A stretch of 64,000 nucleotides of DNA from positions 1 through 64,000 of the forward strand of contig NZ_CADCXY010000004.1 in NCBI RefSeq assembly GCF_902806985.1, in the 5' to 3' direction. The notes beneath the pieces were generated by a model. The model worked only from the letters and a program-made list of their open reading frames with translations, did no database searches and had not been told where the DNA came from. This document shows, in pieces, positions 10,145 to 19,931 of the stretch (positions are counted from its first letter, which is position 1; each line of letters opens with the position of its first letter). The DNA comes from Pseudidiomarina piscicola. Lineage in GTDB: Bacteria > Pseudomonadota > Gammaproteobacteria > Enterobacterales > Alteromonadaceae. Position numbers and translations under genes: made by a program.

Positions 10145-10639
10145 TTAATCTTCTATACGACGCACTCGTATGCGTCGAACATCGCCTTCACGCCCTAGGA
10201 AAAAGCTGTTGAGAACGCCTCGTTCAATATAATAATTGCCATCATCAGGCAGTGGCACGGTGCGTGAGTCTGTTTGCTCCCATTTTTGCCCGTTGGTTAA
10301 AACAAGCTCCCACTTACCGTAAAAGTTACGCTGCGAATCAGCAATTTCGACATAGATTTTATCTGGTCTTTGCTCGCTTTGATCGGCTAAATGCTCACGC
10401 CCAAATTCCTGCTCTGCAGAAGAGGTCGACGGTTGCTGAGAATTCATACCATCAGCTACGGCTGGCGCTTCACCGGCGGCAAGTTTATCGAAGCACACCA
10501 AACGTTGTAAGGGGTTACCGATACTTGCGCAGTTCTGTAACTGTTGCTTTGACACCTCTTGCGCACTTGCGTTCGGAACCCATAAAACGGCGAACGAAAG
10601 ACATCCAATAACAGTGCCCAAGCCTAAGTTTTTCATCAT
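10145..10639 (-). CDS. exported protein, VasI/TagO-like N-terminal motif, unknown function
   Basis: 164 residues from the ATG at 10639; an upstream TTG at 10645 is less likely because AGGA lies about 9 bases before the ATG. A signal peptide ends near NASAQE. The mature N-terminus has the pattern CASIGNPLQRLVCFDKLA, two cysteines about 14 residues apart followed by a D-x-LA. This pattern is seen in many gammaproteobacterial periplasmic proteins and in type VI-associated VasI/TagO proteins. The C-terminal half has aromatic-rich beta strands (YGKWELVLTNGQKWEQ) and ends in an arginine-rich stretch. There is no type VI cluster here. It sits between tatC and tatD; function is not recognised. Confidence 0.75.
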   Translation of the reverse strand: MMKNLGLGTVIGCLSFAVLWVPNASAQEVSKQQLQNCASIGNPLQRLVCFDKLAAGEAPAVADGMNSQQPSTSSAEQEFGREHLADQSEQRPDKIYVEIADSQRNFYGKWELVLTNGQKWEQTDSRTVPLPDDGNYYIERGVLNSFFLGREGDVRRIRVRRIED

Positions 10640-10663
10640 TTTCAATGATCCTACTTCAATAGT

Positions 10664-11401
10664 TTATTCATGTGTGACGTTTGCATCACATGATTTACGT
10701 TGATATAGACTAGCAATCACTAAGCCAAGTTCAAAGAGCAACCACATCGGAATAGCTAATAGTGTTTGCGAAATAACATCTGGTGGCGTTAATACCATCC
10801 CCACAACAAAGGCCCCGACAATGACATAGGGCCTTTTTGCACGCAAGGATTTGACCGTCGTTACTCCTGTCCAGCATAGCAAGATAATTGCGACAGGGGT
10901 TTCAAAGGCGATGCCGAAGGCCATAAATATAGCCAGCACAAAGTCAAGATAGCGGGCAATATCGGTGGCGACAGTTACTCCTTCAGGCGCTGCATTTGCT
11001 AAAAAGTTCAATGCCAGCGGCAAAACAACCCAGTAGGCAAACGCTACGCCAGCGTAAAACAGCAGACTACTGGTGATCATTAGAGGCACCACCAGTCGCT
11101 TTTCACGCTTATAGAGCCCAGGCGCAATAAAGCCCCACACCTGCCACAACAGCAACGGCACGGCAACCGCAATAGACGCCACCAATGCAAGTTTAAATGG
11201 CGTGAAAAATGGCGTCGCTACGTCAGTGGCAATCAGGGTGCTACCCTGCGGTAGGCTTGCTAACATGGGCGAGGCAAGGTAGTTGTAGAGCTCGTCAGCA
11301 AAAAATGCAAATCCGGCAAAAATCACAAGTACAGTAATCACGCTCCACAGCAAGCGGCGACGTAGCTCAAGTAGGTGATCAATTAACGGCGACTGACTCA
11401 T
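10664..11401 (-). CDS. tatC: Sec-independent translocase subunit TatC
   Basis: Multispanning receptor of the twin-arginine translocase, which binds RR signal peptides and exports folded proteins. The 245-residue protein has six membrane helices, the N-terminal cytoplasmic motif [15 protein letters not shown] and the first-loop proline region used for signal-peptide binding. The conserved FETPV motif in the fourth helix region ([13 protein letters not shown]) is present. Its start overlaps the tatB stop by four bases (ATGA), as expected for coupled translation. It is part of tatABC and identification is secure. Confidence 0.97.
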   Translation of the reverse strand: MSQSPLIDHLLELRRRLLWSVITVLVIFAGFAFFADELYNYLASPMLASLPQGSTLIATDVATPFFTPFKLALVASIAVAVPLLLWQVWGFIAPGLYKREKRLVVPLMITSSLLFYAGVAFAYWVVLPLALNFLANAAPEGVTVATDIARYLDFVLAIFMAFGIAFETPVAIILLCWTGVTTVKSLRAKRPYVIVGAFVVGMVLTPPDVISQTLLAIPMWLLFELGLVIASLYQRKSCDANVTHE

Positions 11402-11772
11402 GAGGAAGGTTTCGACTTATCATTTTCAGCGGCGCTAGACGAATCATCTGCGTCGTCTTTGGGCTCTACCGAGTTCTTTTTCGCATAAGGTCGTTGCACA
11501 CCGGCTGCTGCTTCACGTAGTTCAGCCATCGACCGTTGCAACTCTGGTGACAACTGTTCGATGTCCATTTTTTCAGCTTTGCTAAGGTGCTCATGTAGCT
11601 CTTTGATGCGCAATTCATGATTTAACTCGGCCTGCACCGAGGTGCCAAAGCTTTTCATTTTCTGCACCCCACGCTGAAACCCACGTAGCGCCACCGGCAG
11701 ACGTTCCGGCCCCAGTACTAGCAAGCCGATGAGGGCAACAAAAAGTAACTCCCAGAAGCCGATATCAAACAT
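11398..11772 (-). CDS. tatB: Sec-independent translocase subunit TatB
   Basis: Single-span partner of TatC in the substrate receptor complex. The 124 residues begin [26 protein letters not shown], the canonical TatB N-terminus with Glu8 in the membrane helix and the LGPERLP hinge. A long amphipathic/charged helix follows, ending in a low-complexity acidic/serine tail ([14 protein letters not shown]). It lies 5 bases after tatA and overlaps tatC by four bases. Confidence 0.96.
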   Translation of the reverse strand: MFDIGFWELLFVALIGLLVLGPERLPVALRGFQRGVQKMKSFGTSVQAELNHELRIKELHEHLSKAEKMDIEQLSPELQRSMAELREAAAGVQRPYAKKNSVEPKDDADDSSSAAENDKSKPSS

Positions 11773-11777
11773 AGAAC

Positions 11778-11978
11778 TTAAGCGTCCTTGTCTTTCTCTG
11801 AAGTACGATCAACTTTTTTAGGTTCATCCGTCGAGTGGGGTTCATCATCACTCACCGACTTCTTAAAGCCTTTTATTGCTGAACCAAGGTCACCACCTAA
11901 CGAACGTAACCGTTTGGTACCGAACAGTAGTACAATAATGACCAAAAGAATCAGCAACTGCCAAATACTTATACCCAT
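11778..11978 (-). CDS. tatA: Sec-independent translocase subunit TatA
   Basis: Pore-forming/membrane-thinning subunit of the twin-arginine translocase. The 66 residues start with a membrane helix ([22 protein letters not shown]), followed by the [17 protein letters not shown] hinge and amphipathic helix and an acidic/lysine-rich tail. It is shorter than E. coli TatA (89) but normal for the family. The gene lies 11 bases downstream of ubiB, the order ubiB-tatABC found in E. coli. Confidence 0.96.
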   Translation of the reverse strand: MGISIWQLLILLVIIVLLFGTKRLRSLGGDLGSAIKGFKKSVSDDEPHSTDEPKKVDRTSEKDKDA

Positions 11979-11989
11979 AACACCCTCGT

Positions 11990-13633
11990 TTATTTAGTGC
12001 TGACCTTGCGCCAGCTCATTGCAATACTTACGACCGAGAAGATACCACTTGCCGCGGTTAACCAATGACTTTGCTCTGTCACCCAGAATAAGGCCGTAGC
12101 AACCACGAGCGCACCGCTTGCGATGCCCCACCAGATGCGCCAAGCGAACTGTCGCTGACTATGAACCAGAGCTTGCGCAGCCGCCTGTTGTTGCGCAATT
12201 TGATACTTCTGGGTGCTTAAATAATCATAAAGTAGCGTTGGCATTTCAGGCATTTTTTCAGCCCAATAAGGCGCCTGCTCTTTGACCGAACGTAGCACCG
12301 CACGCCAGCCCAATTGCTCTTTCATCCAACGCTCTAAAAACGGTTTCGCAGTCTGCCAGAGATCTAACTGAGGGTACAAGGTGCGGCCTAAACCCTCAAC
12401 ATAAAGTAGCGTTTTTTGCAGCAACACTAATTGCGGCTGCACTTCCATTTCAAAACGTCGCGCAGTATTAAACAAGTTCACCAACACGTGGCCAAAGGAA
12501 ATTTCGGCCAGTGGTTTATTGAATATCGGCTCACAAACGGTACGAATCGCCGACTCAAAGTCTTCCACATTAATATGTGCTGGCACCCAGCCCGAATCGA
12601 CATGCAGCTCGGCAACTTTGCGGTAGTCACGGTTAAAAAAGGCGAGAAAATTCTCTGCCAAGTAGCGTTTATCATCACGATTTAAGGTACCCACAATGCC
12701 AAAATCGATGCCCAAATACTGTGGATCTTCTGGTTTCTCTCGCGACACAAAAATATTACCTGGGTGCATGTCCGCATGGAAAAAGCTATCTCGGAACACC
12801 TGAGTAAAGAAGACTTCAACGCCGCGTTCGGCGAGCTTTTTCATATCAACGCCAAGCGTCATCAGGGTATCAACATCGCTCACTGGCACGCCATCGATGC
12901 GCTCCATCACCATTATGTTGGGGCGGCTAAAGTCACTGTAAACTTTTGGAATATAAAGTAAGGGTGAGTCTTCAAAATTGCGCCGTAACTGAATGGCGTT
13001 GGCCGCTTCACGAGCTAAATCAAGCTCGTCGATCAGCGTTTTTCGGTATTCTTTAACCACTTCCTTTGGCTTTAAACGACGGCCATCGGGGAGGTGCTTC
13101 GCCAACACACTCGCCAGGGTTTCCATAAGCTTTAAGTCGGCATCAATCGCACCGCGAATATCTGGTCGAATAACTTTAATGACCACGCTCGCACCAGCAT
13201 CCTCACCGTGCTTCAAGGTCGCCGTATGTACTTGCGCGATGGACGCTGAGGCAAGCGGGGCGACGGAAAAATCGTCAAAGGCATCATCAATACTGGGCAG
13301 ACCTAGCGCCTTCTCAATTAGCTGCTGGGCTTGCTCTCCTGCGAAGGGTTTAACTTTGTCTTGTAACTTCGCTAATTCCAGCGCGATATCTGGCGCTAAC
13401 AAATCACGACGGGTCGATAGCATTTGACCAAATTTCACCCACACCGGACCCAATGACTCCAGCGCTAAGCGTAGCCGCTCTCCGGCCGGTTTATCTTTAT
13501 GGCGGTTGGGCAACCAAAAGAGGCTGTAGCGTGCAAAGCGTACCGACCACGGCATCCAGCGAGCGGGGATCAGCTCATTCAGGCCATAGTGCAGAAAAGT
13601 ACGGGTGATCTGATACAGTCGCTTTAGTCGCAT
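11990..13633 (-). CDS. ubiB: UbiB family atypical kinase/ATPase for ubiquinone synthesis
   Basis: ADCK/COQ8-type protein-kinase-like ATPase needed for ubiquinone biosynthesis, membrane-associated. In 547 residues it has the signature KFGQ motif ([16 protein letters not shown]), an alanine-rich nucleotide loop ([11 protein letters not shown]), the DMHPGN catalytic/metal motif ([11 protein letters not shown]) and the IDFG loop ([10 protein letters not shown]). Two membrane helices lie at the C-terminus (from about 495). It follows ubiJ by 2 bases and precedes tatA by 11, an arrangement as in E. coli. Identification is secure. Confidence 0.97.
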   Translation of the reverse strand: MRLKRLYQITRTFLHYGLNELIPARWMPWSVRFARYSLFWLPNRHKDKPAGERLRLALESLGPVWVKFGQMLSTRRDLLAPDIALELAKLQDKVKPFAGEQAQQLIEKALGLPSIDDAFDDFSVAPLASASIAQVHTATLKHGEDAGASVVIKVIRPDIRGAIDADLKLMETLASVLAKHLPDGRRLKPKEVVKEYRKTLIDELDLAREAANAIQLRRNFEDSPLLYIPKVYSDFSRPNIMVMERIDGVPVSDVDTLMTLGVDMKKLAERGVEVFFTQVFRDSFFHADMHPGNIFVSREKPEDPQYLGIDFGIVGTLNRDDKRYLAENFLAFFNRDYRKVAELHVDSGWVPAHINVEDFESAIRTVCEPIFNKPLAEISFGHVLVNLFNTARRFEMEVQPQLVLLQKTLLYVEGLGRTLYPQLDLWQTAKPFLERWMKEQLGWRAVLRSVKEQAPYWAEKMPEMPTLLYDYLSTQKYQIAQQQAAAQALVHSQRQFAWRIWWGIASGALVVATALFWVTEQSHWLTAASGIFSVVSIAMSWRKVSTK

Positions 13634-13635
13634 AA

Positions 13636-14238
13636 TTAGTTTCGCTGCTCTTGAAGGTGTCGCTCAAGCTTATCTAGCTGCGCTCGAAGCGCTTGTAGGT
13701 CGTTCTGAAACTGAATAAATTGCTCACGGGCCGCAAGCACTTGCTTTTCTTCCACTAACACATCGCCAAGCCATTGCTGCGAGTCGGTTTGGAAAGTTTT
13801 AAGTCGCGCACGCCCGCGCTCAAACGCATTTACCAAAACTTGTGCCGGCACATCACCGATACGTTGTGACAATTGCTCTGGCCAATCGATATCAAGGTCG
13901 CTGAGTAACTTACTCAGTTGTTGCGCCAGCATTGGGTCGCCCTCAATGTCGAGTTTATCGGCCTTGATCAAACGTGTGATGTTAGCGCTGTCACGTAGCT
14001 CAGGCAGTACCGCAAGCTCGGTTACAATATGGCAGTCGACGCTGCCATCATCGATCCAACTCAACACCAGCCCAGTCTCTGTGACTGTCACCGTGAACGG
14101 CTTGCCAAGCTCTTTCAGAGAAACTCGTACGCGCCGCCCATTTAGTTTCTGCAGGCGCGCAGGTGTTTCCGGGTCTAGGTGCATCAAATGGTTCACCAAG
14201 CCTTCTAGGGCTTGCATTGGGAGTACCGTCCACAGCAT
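13636..14238 (-). CDS. ubiJ: ubiquinone biosynthesis accessory factor UbiJ (SCP2 domain)
   Basis: Lipid-binding accessory protein which, with UbiK, assembles the aerobic ubiquinone-synthesis complex. The 200 residues contain an N-terminal SCP2-like sterol-carrier fold (about 10-115, with [15 protein letters not shown] and [11 protein letters not shown]) and a C-terminal coiled coil (about 160-200, [20 protein letters not shown]), as in E. coli UbiJ. Its ATG shares one base with the ubiE stop (TAATG). Position between ubiE and ubiB makes the assignment firm although sequence similarity in this family is low. Confidence 0.92.
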   Translation of the reverse strand: MLWTVLPMQALEGLVNHLMHLDPETPARLQKLNGRRVRVSLKELGKPFTVTVTETGLVLSWIDDGSVDCHIVTELAVLPELRDSANITRLIKADKLDIEGDPMLAQQLSKLLSDLDIDWPEQLSQRIGDVPAQVLVNAFERGRARLKTFQTDSQQWLGDVLVEEKQVLAAREQFIQFQNDLQALRAQLDKLERHLQEQRN

Positions 14239-14993
14239 TAAAATTTAAACCCTCGATGCAAGGCCACAATACCGCCGGTGAGATTGTCGTAGGTCACACG
14301 CTCATAACCCGCCTGCTCCATCATGCTTTTTAACGTGTCCTGGTCGGGATGCATGCGAATCGATTCAGCTAAATATTGATAGCTCTCAGCATCACCAGCG
14401 ACCAACTGACCCATTTTGGGCAGCACATTGAACGAATAAAAGTCATAGGCTTGTGACAACATCGGTGGTACCGGTTTAGAAAACTCGAGCACCAGCAGGC
14501 GCCCCCCGGGTTTGAGTACCCGAAACATCGACTCGAGCGCTTTTTGTTTGTCGGTCACGTTCCGCAAGCCAAACGCGATAGTAATGATATCGAAACGCTC
14601 ATCTTCAAATGGTAAATCTTCGGCATTGGCCTGCACGTAATCGACATTGCCGACAATTCCTTTATTGCGCAGCTTGTCGCGCCCTACATCGAGCATCGCT
14701 TGGTTGATATCGGCTAACACCACTTCACCGGTTGGGCCTACACGCCGCGAAAACTGTGCCGTTAAGTCACCGGTACCACCGGCGATATCAAGTACCTTCA
14801 TTCCCGTTCGTACACCGCTACAGTCAATCGTGTAGCGTTTCCAGATACGGTGAATACCAAACGACATAACGTCGTTCATGATGTCGTATTTTTGCGCCAC
14901 TGAGTTAAATACATTGGCCACAAGACTTTGCTTTTCATTTTTCGCAACTTGCTTGTAACCAAAATCAATGGTGTCAGACTTCGAATCTTTCAT
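14238..14993 (-). CDS. ubiE: ubiquinone/menaquinone C-methyltransferase UbiE
   Basis: SAM-dependent C-methyltransferase acting on demethylmenaquinol and 2-polyprenyl-6-methoxy-benzoquinol. The ATG at 14993 is chosen over an adjacent GTG at 14996 because AAAGG lies about 7 bases before it. The 251 residues carry [31 protein letters not shown], the SAM-binding [12 protein letters not shown], and [17 protein letters not shown], all diagnostic for UbiE. It begins the ubiE-ubiJ-ubiB-tatABC run, 42 bases after recG. Confidence 0.97.
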   Translation of the reverse strand: MKDSKSDTIDFGYKQVAKNEKQSLVANVFNSVAQKYDIMNDVMSFGIHRIWKRYTIDCSGVRTGMKVLDIAGGTGDLTAQFSRRVGPTGEVVLADINQAMLDVGRDKLRNKGIVGNVDYVQANAEDLPFEDERFDIITIAFGLRNVTDKQKALESMFRVLKPGGRLLVLEFSKPVPPMLSQAYDFYSFNVLPKMGQLVAGDAESYQYLAESIRMHPDQDTLKSMMEQAGYERVTYDNLTGGIVALHRGFKF

Positions 14994-15035
14994 CACGTTG
15001 CCTTTTCATAAATGGATGCCTAGTGTACTACGAAA

Positions 15036-17117
15036 TTAAGCTTGGGCGTAGTGGTCGCGGCGCGGTAACCAGCGTTGGATCAATGCTTCGGATGTTTCCG
15101 GATAGCTTTGCCACAACTGATGCGCCAGCTCTTGGGCTTCAGCCAACAGATAACTGTGTTTCATTACGTCGGCAACCTTCATTTCGGTCACTCCGGTTTG
15201 CCGTTGACCAAGTAACTCCCCTGGCCCGCGTAACTCGAGATCTCGTTGCGCAATCACAAAGCCATCATTACTGTCGCGCAGCACACCTAATCGCTGCGTC
15301 GCGGTTTTCGAAAGTGGCGCGTGGTACAGCAACACACAATGACTTGCCACCGCCCCGCGACCCACTCGCCCACGCAACTGATGCAGCTGAGCTAAGCCTA
15401 ATCGCTCGGGATTTTCGATAATCATCAGGCTGGCGTTGGGCACATCGACGCCTACCTCAATCACTGTTGTCGCCACCAACAAATCTAACTCGTGAGCTTT
15501 GAACGCCTGCATCACGGCCTCTTTTTCCGTGCCTTTTAAGCGCCCATGAACCAGCCCTACGCGTAAATCCGGTAATGCTTCGGCCAGTTGCGTCGCCGTG
15601 TCTTCGGCGGCTTGGCACTGCAGCGCCTCTGATTCTTCAATGAGTGTACAGACCCAGTAAGCTTGACGCTGCTCTTGCACGCAAACATCATGCACGCGCG
15701 CTACCACATCGTCGCGGCGGGTGTCCGGCACGGCCACCGTTGTTACAGGCGTACGCCCTGGCGGTAATTCATCAATCACCGATGTCGCTAAATCGGCATA
15801 GGCTGTCATCGCCAGTGTTCGCGGTATGGGCGTTGCGGTCATGATCAGTTGATGCGGCTGGTAGCCCTGCTGTACCCCTTTTTCGCGTAACCCAAGACGC
15901 TGGTGCACACCAAAGCGGTGTTGCTCATCAATGATCACTAACACAAGATTATTAAAGGTCACTTCGGCTTGAAACAGCGCGTGCGTGCCAACGATAAGAT
16001 TGATCTCGCCACTGGCGAGCCGTGTCAGGTTTTCCTTGCGTTGCTTGCTGTTTTGTTTACCAGCCAACCAGCCCACTTGAATACCCAAAGGTGCAAACCA
16101 CTGCTGGAACGTCAGCGCATGCTGCTCGGCCAGAATTTCGGTCGGCGCCATTAGTGCGACTTGGTAGCCCTGTCCAATCGCCGTTAAGGCGGCAAGGGCA
16201 GCAACCAGTGTTTTGCCTGAGCCGACATCACCTTGCACCAAACGCATCATCGGTACGGCTGCGGCCAGGTCTTGCTGGATCTCGCCAACCACACGTTGCT
16301 GCGCGTGCGTAGGGCTAAATGGCAATTGTGCTAAGAATGCCTGTTCAAGTTCGGAGTGGGGATGCAAAGCTCGCGCTTGATGTTGTTGTTTAATCGCTCG
16401 CAGCTTCAGCAAACTTAATTGGTGCGCGACTAATTCTTCCATCGCTAGTCGCTGTTGCGCCGGATGGGTTCCATCTTGCAACTCGCTCAAACTGACATCC
16501 AGAGGAGGCCGATGCAGTAATCGTATAGCATCCGCCAACGCCATGCCATTTGGACGCAGCTGTTCCGGCAATAGCTCATTGACTGCCTTATCGGTCAAGT
16601 AAGTAAGCGCCTGCTCACTTAGTTTACGCAACGATGCTTGTTGCACTCCTTCGGTGGTCGGGTAAACAGGTGTTAGTGAGCTTTCGCCAAGCTGCGGCGC
16701 CGCACCTTGAATCAATTTGTACTCGGGGTGAATCATATCCGGCCCTTGCAGACCACGGCGCACTTCACCGAAAAGTTGCAATTGAGCGCCTTGCTCAAAC
16801 TGCTTTAACTGGGCCGCACTAAACTGGAAAAACACTAGGTTCAGTCCGCCACTGGCGTCTTGCACCTTCACTTTCAGCATGCGCCGGCGGCCATAAACAA
16901 TTTCCGCCTTCACAACCCGCGCAATAACAGTGGCTGTGGTGCCCGCCTGTAACGCTGCAACAGGATAAATGCGCGAGCGGTCTTCGTAACGCAGCGGTAA
17001 ATGCAGCAGCATATCTTGCACCGTTACCAGCCCCAGCTTCGCGAGTCGCTCTTGCAGCTTTGGTCCAACGCCTTTAAGTACCGTCAGCGGTACTCGGTGC
17101 AAGCCTTCGGTAAGCAT
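15036..17117 (-). CDS. recG: ATP-dependent DNA helicase RecG
   Basis: Branch-migrating helicase that remodels stalled forks, D-loops and R-loops. The 693 residues comprise an N-terminal wedge/OB domain (about 1-250, with LHLPLRYEDRS) and two helicase lobes with Walker A VQGDVGSGKTLVA, DEQHRFGVHQR, TATPIPRTLAM, TTVIEVGVDVPNA and QLRGRVGRG. The C-terminal TRG/helical-hairpin region (RDLELRGPGELLGQRQTG) is intact. It follows trmH by 2 bases, as in E. coli, and is separated from ubiE by about 40 bases. Identification is secure. Confidence 0.98.
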   Translation of the reverse strand: MLTEGLHRVPLTVLKGVGPKLQERLAKLGLVTVQDMLLHLPLRYEDRSRIYPVAALQAGTTATVIARVVKAEIVYGRRRMLKVKVQDASGGLNLVFFQFSAAQLKQFEQGAQLQLFGEVRRGLQGPDMIHPEYKLIQGAAPQLGESSLTPVYPTTEGVQQASLRKLSEQALTYLTDKAVNELLPEQLRPNGMALADAIRLLHRPPLDVSLSELQDGTHPAQQRLAMEELVAHQLSLLKLRAIKQQHQARALHPHSELEQAFLAQLPFSPTHAQQRVVGEIQQDLAAAVPMMRLVQGDVGSGKTLVAALAALTAIGQGYQVALMAPTEILAEQHALTFQQWFAPLGIQVGWLAGKQNSKQRKENLTRLASGEINLIVGTHALFQAEVTFNNLVLVIIDEQHRFGVHQRLGLREKGVQQGYQPHQLIMTATPIPRTLAMTAYADLATSVIDELPPGRTPVTTVAVPDTRRDDVVARVHDVCVQEQRQAYWVCTLIEESEALQCQAAEDTATQLAEALPDLRVGLVHGRLKGTEKEAVMQAFKAHELDLLVATTVIEVGVDVPNASLMIIENPERLGLAQLHQLRGRVGRGAVASHCVLLYHAPLSKTATQRLGVLRDSNDGFVIAQRDLELRGPGELLGQRQTGVTEMKVADVMKHSYLLAEAQELAHQLWQSYPETSEALIQRWLPRRDHYAQA

Positions 17118-17119
17118 AG

Positions 17120-17800
17120 CTATTTAGACCTCACCGCGTGCCACCAGGTTTCATCGGCATCAATTTGCCCATTGGCGTCGAGTGCTGGGTAGGGAAGGTT
17201 CTTCAATCGGCATATTTTTGCAAAGATTGGATGCCCTCCCTCGAATAATACACGATGTCGTTCCTCTGCTGGCAGCTGCGCAGTCGCCGATCGGCCTGCG
17301 GCGGCACGCTGTCGCTGTGCTTCGTAAAGAATCACGGCAGCCGCTACGGAGACATTCAACGACTCGGCCATGCCCACCATTGGCACCACGATATGTTGGT
17401 CCGCCAGGGCTAACGCTTCAGCCGATACCCCTTGTTTCTCTTGGCCTAACAAAATGGCCGTGGGCAAACGGTAATCAACCTCACGAAAATCAACCGCCGA
17501 GTCAGACAAATGGGTGACTAGAACTTGCTTGCCCTCCGCTTTTAACTGACTTACCGCAGCCGCCGTCGAAGTGTGATGGTGCATTTTCACCCATTGTTGC
17601 GAACCCTTTGCCGTGCCGCCTTTGACTTTCCCTCGGCGGTCAAACCAAACGGCGTGCATTTCGTGCACGCCAACGGCATCTGCCGTGCGTATCAGCGCAG
17701 ATAAATTATGGTTTTTGTGGACACTTTCAAGGCACAGCGTAAGATCAGCCTGACGGCGATCGAGCAAAGCATTGATGCGAGCAAAACGTTCCGGCGACAT
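17120..17800 (-). CDS. trmH: tRNA (guanosine-18)-2'-O-methyltransferase
   Basis: SPOUT-class enzyme that methylates the ribose of G18 in the tRNA D-loop. At 226 residues it has the trefoil-knot motifs NLSALIRTADAVGV, LGQEKQGVSAEAL and VPMVGMAESLNVSVAAAV, where the Asn/Glu/Ser residues bind SAM and tRNA. The upstream gene in E. coli is spoT; here it is the first gene of the array and is divergent from a pseudouridine-synthase gene, with a 117-base intergenic region holding a structured repeat. Confidence 0.96.
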   Translation of the reverse strand: MSPERFARINALLDRRQADLTLCLESVHKNHNLSALIRTADAVGVHEMHAVWFDRRGKVKGGTAKGSQQWVKMHHHTSTAAAVSQLKAEGKQVLVTHLSDSAVDFREVDYRLPTAILLGQEKQGVSAEALALADQHIVVPMVGMAESLNVSVAAAVILYEAQRQRAAAGRSATAQLPAEERHRVLFEGGHPIFAKICRLKNLPYPALDANGQIDADETWWHAVRSK

Positions 17801-17815
17801 AAGGGTTCCAACGTG

Positions 17816-17903
17816 CGTTATTCGTTCGTCGTTGTTCGTACGCTCGGCTTCGCCTCTCTGCGTACGAGTAACGAGAAGCGTAGCGTACGAACAACAGTTT
17901 TTT
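17816..17903. repeat. heptad-based inverted repeat A upstream of the pseudouridine synthase gene
   Basis: Perfect 14-base arms lie at 17831-17844 and 17882-17895 (GTTGTTCGTACGCT and its reverse complement), 37 bases apart. A T6 run follows at 17898-17903. Seven-base units of the form NNTCGTT (left) and AACGANN (right) extend outward and inward. The 3' end lies 22 bases before the ATG of the downstream gene, right against its AGGAG. In plus-strand RNA this is a terminator-shaped hairpin. It resembles element B at 24377. Confidence 0.8.
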
Positions 17904-17917
17904 AGGAGTATAACGGC

Positions 17918-18547
17918 ATGCGCGAGCTAACCCTAGTGTTTCAACACACTGATTTTTATGTACTGAATAAGCCCGCCGGCGCGCCCATGCATGCCAATGA
18001 ACACGAATCCAGTGTTGTGCATCAGCTTGGCGAACAACTTGATGAGCAGCTTTGGCCCGTTCATCGACTCGACACCCCCACTTCTGGCGCGTTACTTGTG
18101 GCGCGTCAGCGCAGTGCGGCCGCTGAATTAAGTCAGCTCTTTGCCGAACGACAAATTACCAAAACCTATTTAGCGATTGCCTCTGGGCGTCCCAAGAAAA
18201 AACAGGGCTGGGTGATTGGCGATATGAAAAAAGTTCGACGCGGTGACTGGTGCCTATTACCAAGTCGCAATAACCCGGCGCGTACCTATTTTACCAGCAC
18301 ACTACTCTGTCCTGGCTATCGTGTTTACACTTTGCATCCCAGTACGGGTAAAACCCATCAACTGCGGGTCGCTCTGAAAAGCCTCGGTGTGCCGATTGTT
18401 GGTGATAGTCGCTACAATGGCGAAGAACATCGCCATTTGCACCTACACGCCTGGCAGCTAAAGTTTTGTTACCAGGGTGAAACCATTGAAGTAACCGCCC
18501 CGCTGCCGAGTCACGGCTACTTTGCTGAACTGTCAGCGGAAGTCTAA
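17918..18547 (+). CDS. RluA-family pseudouridine synthase (short form)
   Basis: Isomerises uridine to pseudouridine in RNA; target unknown. The 209 residues contain the catalytic motif VHRLDTPTSGALLVA, with the aspartate used by all RluA/RluC/RluD enzymes, and the TGKTHQLRVALKSLG and HLHLHAWQL motifs. There is no S4 RNA-binding domain, and the length fits the short stand-alone RluA-like subfamily. The start at 17918 has an AGGAG 9 bases upstream. It is divergent from trmH, so two RNA-modification genes share one short regulatory region that holds repeat element A. Confidence 0.93.
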   Translation: MRELTLVFQHTDFYVLNKPAGAPMHANEHESSVVHQLGEQLDEQLWPVHRLDTPTSGALLVARQRSAAAELSQLFAERQITKTYLAIASGRPKKKQGWVIGDMKKVRRGDWCLLPSRNNPARTYFTSTLLCPGYRVYTLHPSTGKTHQLRVALKSLGVPIVGDSRYNGEEHRHLHLHAWQLKFCYQGETIEVTAPLPSHGYFAELSAEV

Positions 18548-18618
18548 TTGGCAAATTCAGTAGCATCAAGGCATACTCGAAGTCACCTTATTAACCCAAA
18601 CCCGAAAGGTGTACTGTC

Positions 18619-19905
18619 ATGTTAAAACCTACTGTCTTGGCTTTAGCCTGTGCCGCCGGCATGCTCGCTTCAGCTGCGAGCGTTGCGCAAGAACCGGTAC
18701 GTATTTCTGCTGAACTTGAATCCCAAGTGATTGAATGGCGAAGAGACTTTCACCAGCACCCAGAGCTTAGTAACCGTGAATTTCGCACCGCAAAAATTGT
18801 CGCCGAACATTTACGTGAACTCGGTATTGAGGTGCAAACTGAAGTTGCCCATACCGGCGTGGTCGGTATTTTAACTGGCGGTAAACCAGGTCCAACGGTG
18901 GCCTTGCGCGCTGACATGGACGCCTTACCGGTAACCGAGCGTGCAGATGTACCCTTTAAATCGGAGGTCACCACCGAGTACCGAGGTGAAGAAGTAGGTG
19001 TTATGCACGCCTGCGGCCACGATATGCATGTGGCGATGCTGATGGGCGCGGCCGAGAAACTTGCCGCCATGCGCGAAGATATTGCCGGTACGGTCATGTT
19101 TATCTTCCAGCCAGCGGAAGAAGGTGCGCCGAAAGGTGAAGAAGGTGGTGCGGAACTGATGCTTGATGAAGGGCTCTTTACCGATCTAACACCTGATGCT
19201 GTGTTTGGTATTCACGTTGGTTCGTCAGCACCTACCGGCTATATCGGTTATCGTAGCGGACCACTGATGGCGTCGGCCGATCGCTTTGAAATTAATGTCA
19301 AAGGCGTGCAAACCCACGGCTCTCGTCCTTGGGGTGGTGTCGACCCTATTGTTGCGGCAGCGCAAATTATCAACAACACACAAACGGTGATTAGTCGCCA
19401 AACCGATATCACCAGAGGGCCAGCGGTGGTTAGCTTTGGCATCGTTGATGGCGGCGTGCGCAACAACATCATCCCTGATGAAGTTTATCTGGAAGGTACC
19501 ATTCGAAACTTTGACATGGAAAACCGTGCACAAATCTTCGAAAACCTGAAGACCACAGCTGAGCACACCGCCCAAAGTTCAGGTGCTGAGGCTCATGTAC
19601 ATATCGACGAAGGTTATCCAGTAACGGTCAATGACGCCGCGCTCACAGAACAAATGCTGCCGACCATGAAGCGTGTGGCCGGAGCCGATAAAGTTGTAGT
19701 AAGCCCACTCATTACGGGTGCCGAGGACTTTTCATTCTATGCGCTAGAAGTTCCCGGGCTATTCGTGTTTTTAGGGGTAACACCTGAAGGTACCGACCCC
19801 GCAACTGCACCAAGCAACCATTCGCCGTATTTCTATGCCGATGAGGATGCGTTAAAAATTGGCACTGAAATGTACGTCAACTGGGTATTTGATTACGCTA
19901 AGTAA
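18619..19905 (+). CDS. exported M20-family amidohydrolase (hippurate/IAA-amino acid hydrolase type)
   Basis: Zinc metallo-amidohydrolase that removes acyl groups from N-acyl amino acids or related amides. Its signal peptide (about 1-23, LASAASVAQE) places it in the periplasm. Metal and active-site motifs are FHQHPELS, ALRADMDALPVTE, MHACGHDMHVAML, QPAEEGAPKGEEGG (general-base glutamates) and GAEDFSFYA. The 428-residue length is usual. AAAGGTG lies before the ATG. It is the first of three same-strand genes (next is 26 bases away) whose products deal with acyl or acetyl groups. Substrate cannot be assigned. Confidence 0.92.
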   Translation: MLKPTVLALACAAGMLASAASVAQEPVRISAELESQVIEWRRDFHQHPELSNREFRTAKIVAEHLRELGIEVQTEVAHTGVVGILTGGKPGPTVALRADMDALPVTERADVPFKSEVTTEYRGEEVGVMHACGHDMHVAMLMGAAEKLAAMREDIAGTVMFIFQPAEEGAPKGEEGGAELMLDEGLFTDLTPDAVFGIHVGSSAPTGYIGYRSGPLMASADRFEINVKGVQTHGSRPWGGVDPIVAAAQIINNTQTVISRQTDITRGPAVVSFGIVDGGVRNNIIPDEVYLEGTIRNFDMENRAQIFENLKTTAEHTAQSSGAEAHVHIDEGYPVTVNDAALTEQMLPTMKRVAGADKVVVSPLITGAEDFSFYALEVPGLFVFLGVTPEGTDPATAPSNHSPYFYADEDALKIGTEMYVNWVFDYAK

Positions 19906-19931
19906 CCAACGTTAATCGCTAAGGAGATGCA

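Noticed and set aside
12993-13427. 144-residue plus-strand frame inside ubiB
   Set aside because: Antisense shadow of a secure gene; serine/arginine-rich composition expected from the opposite strand.
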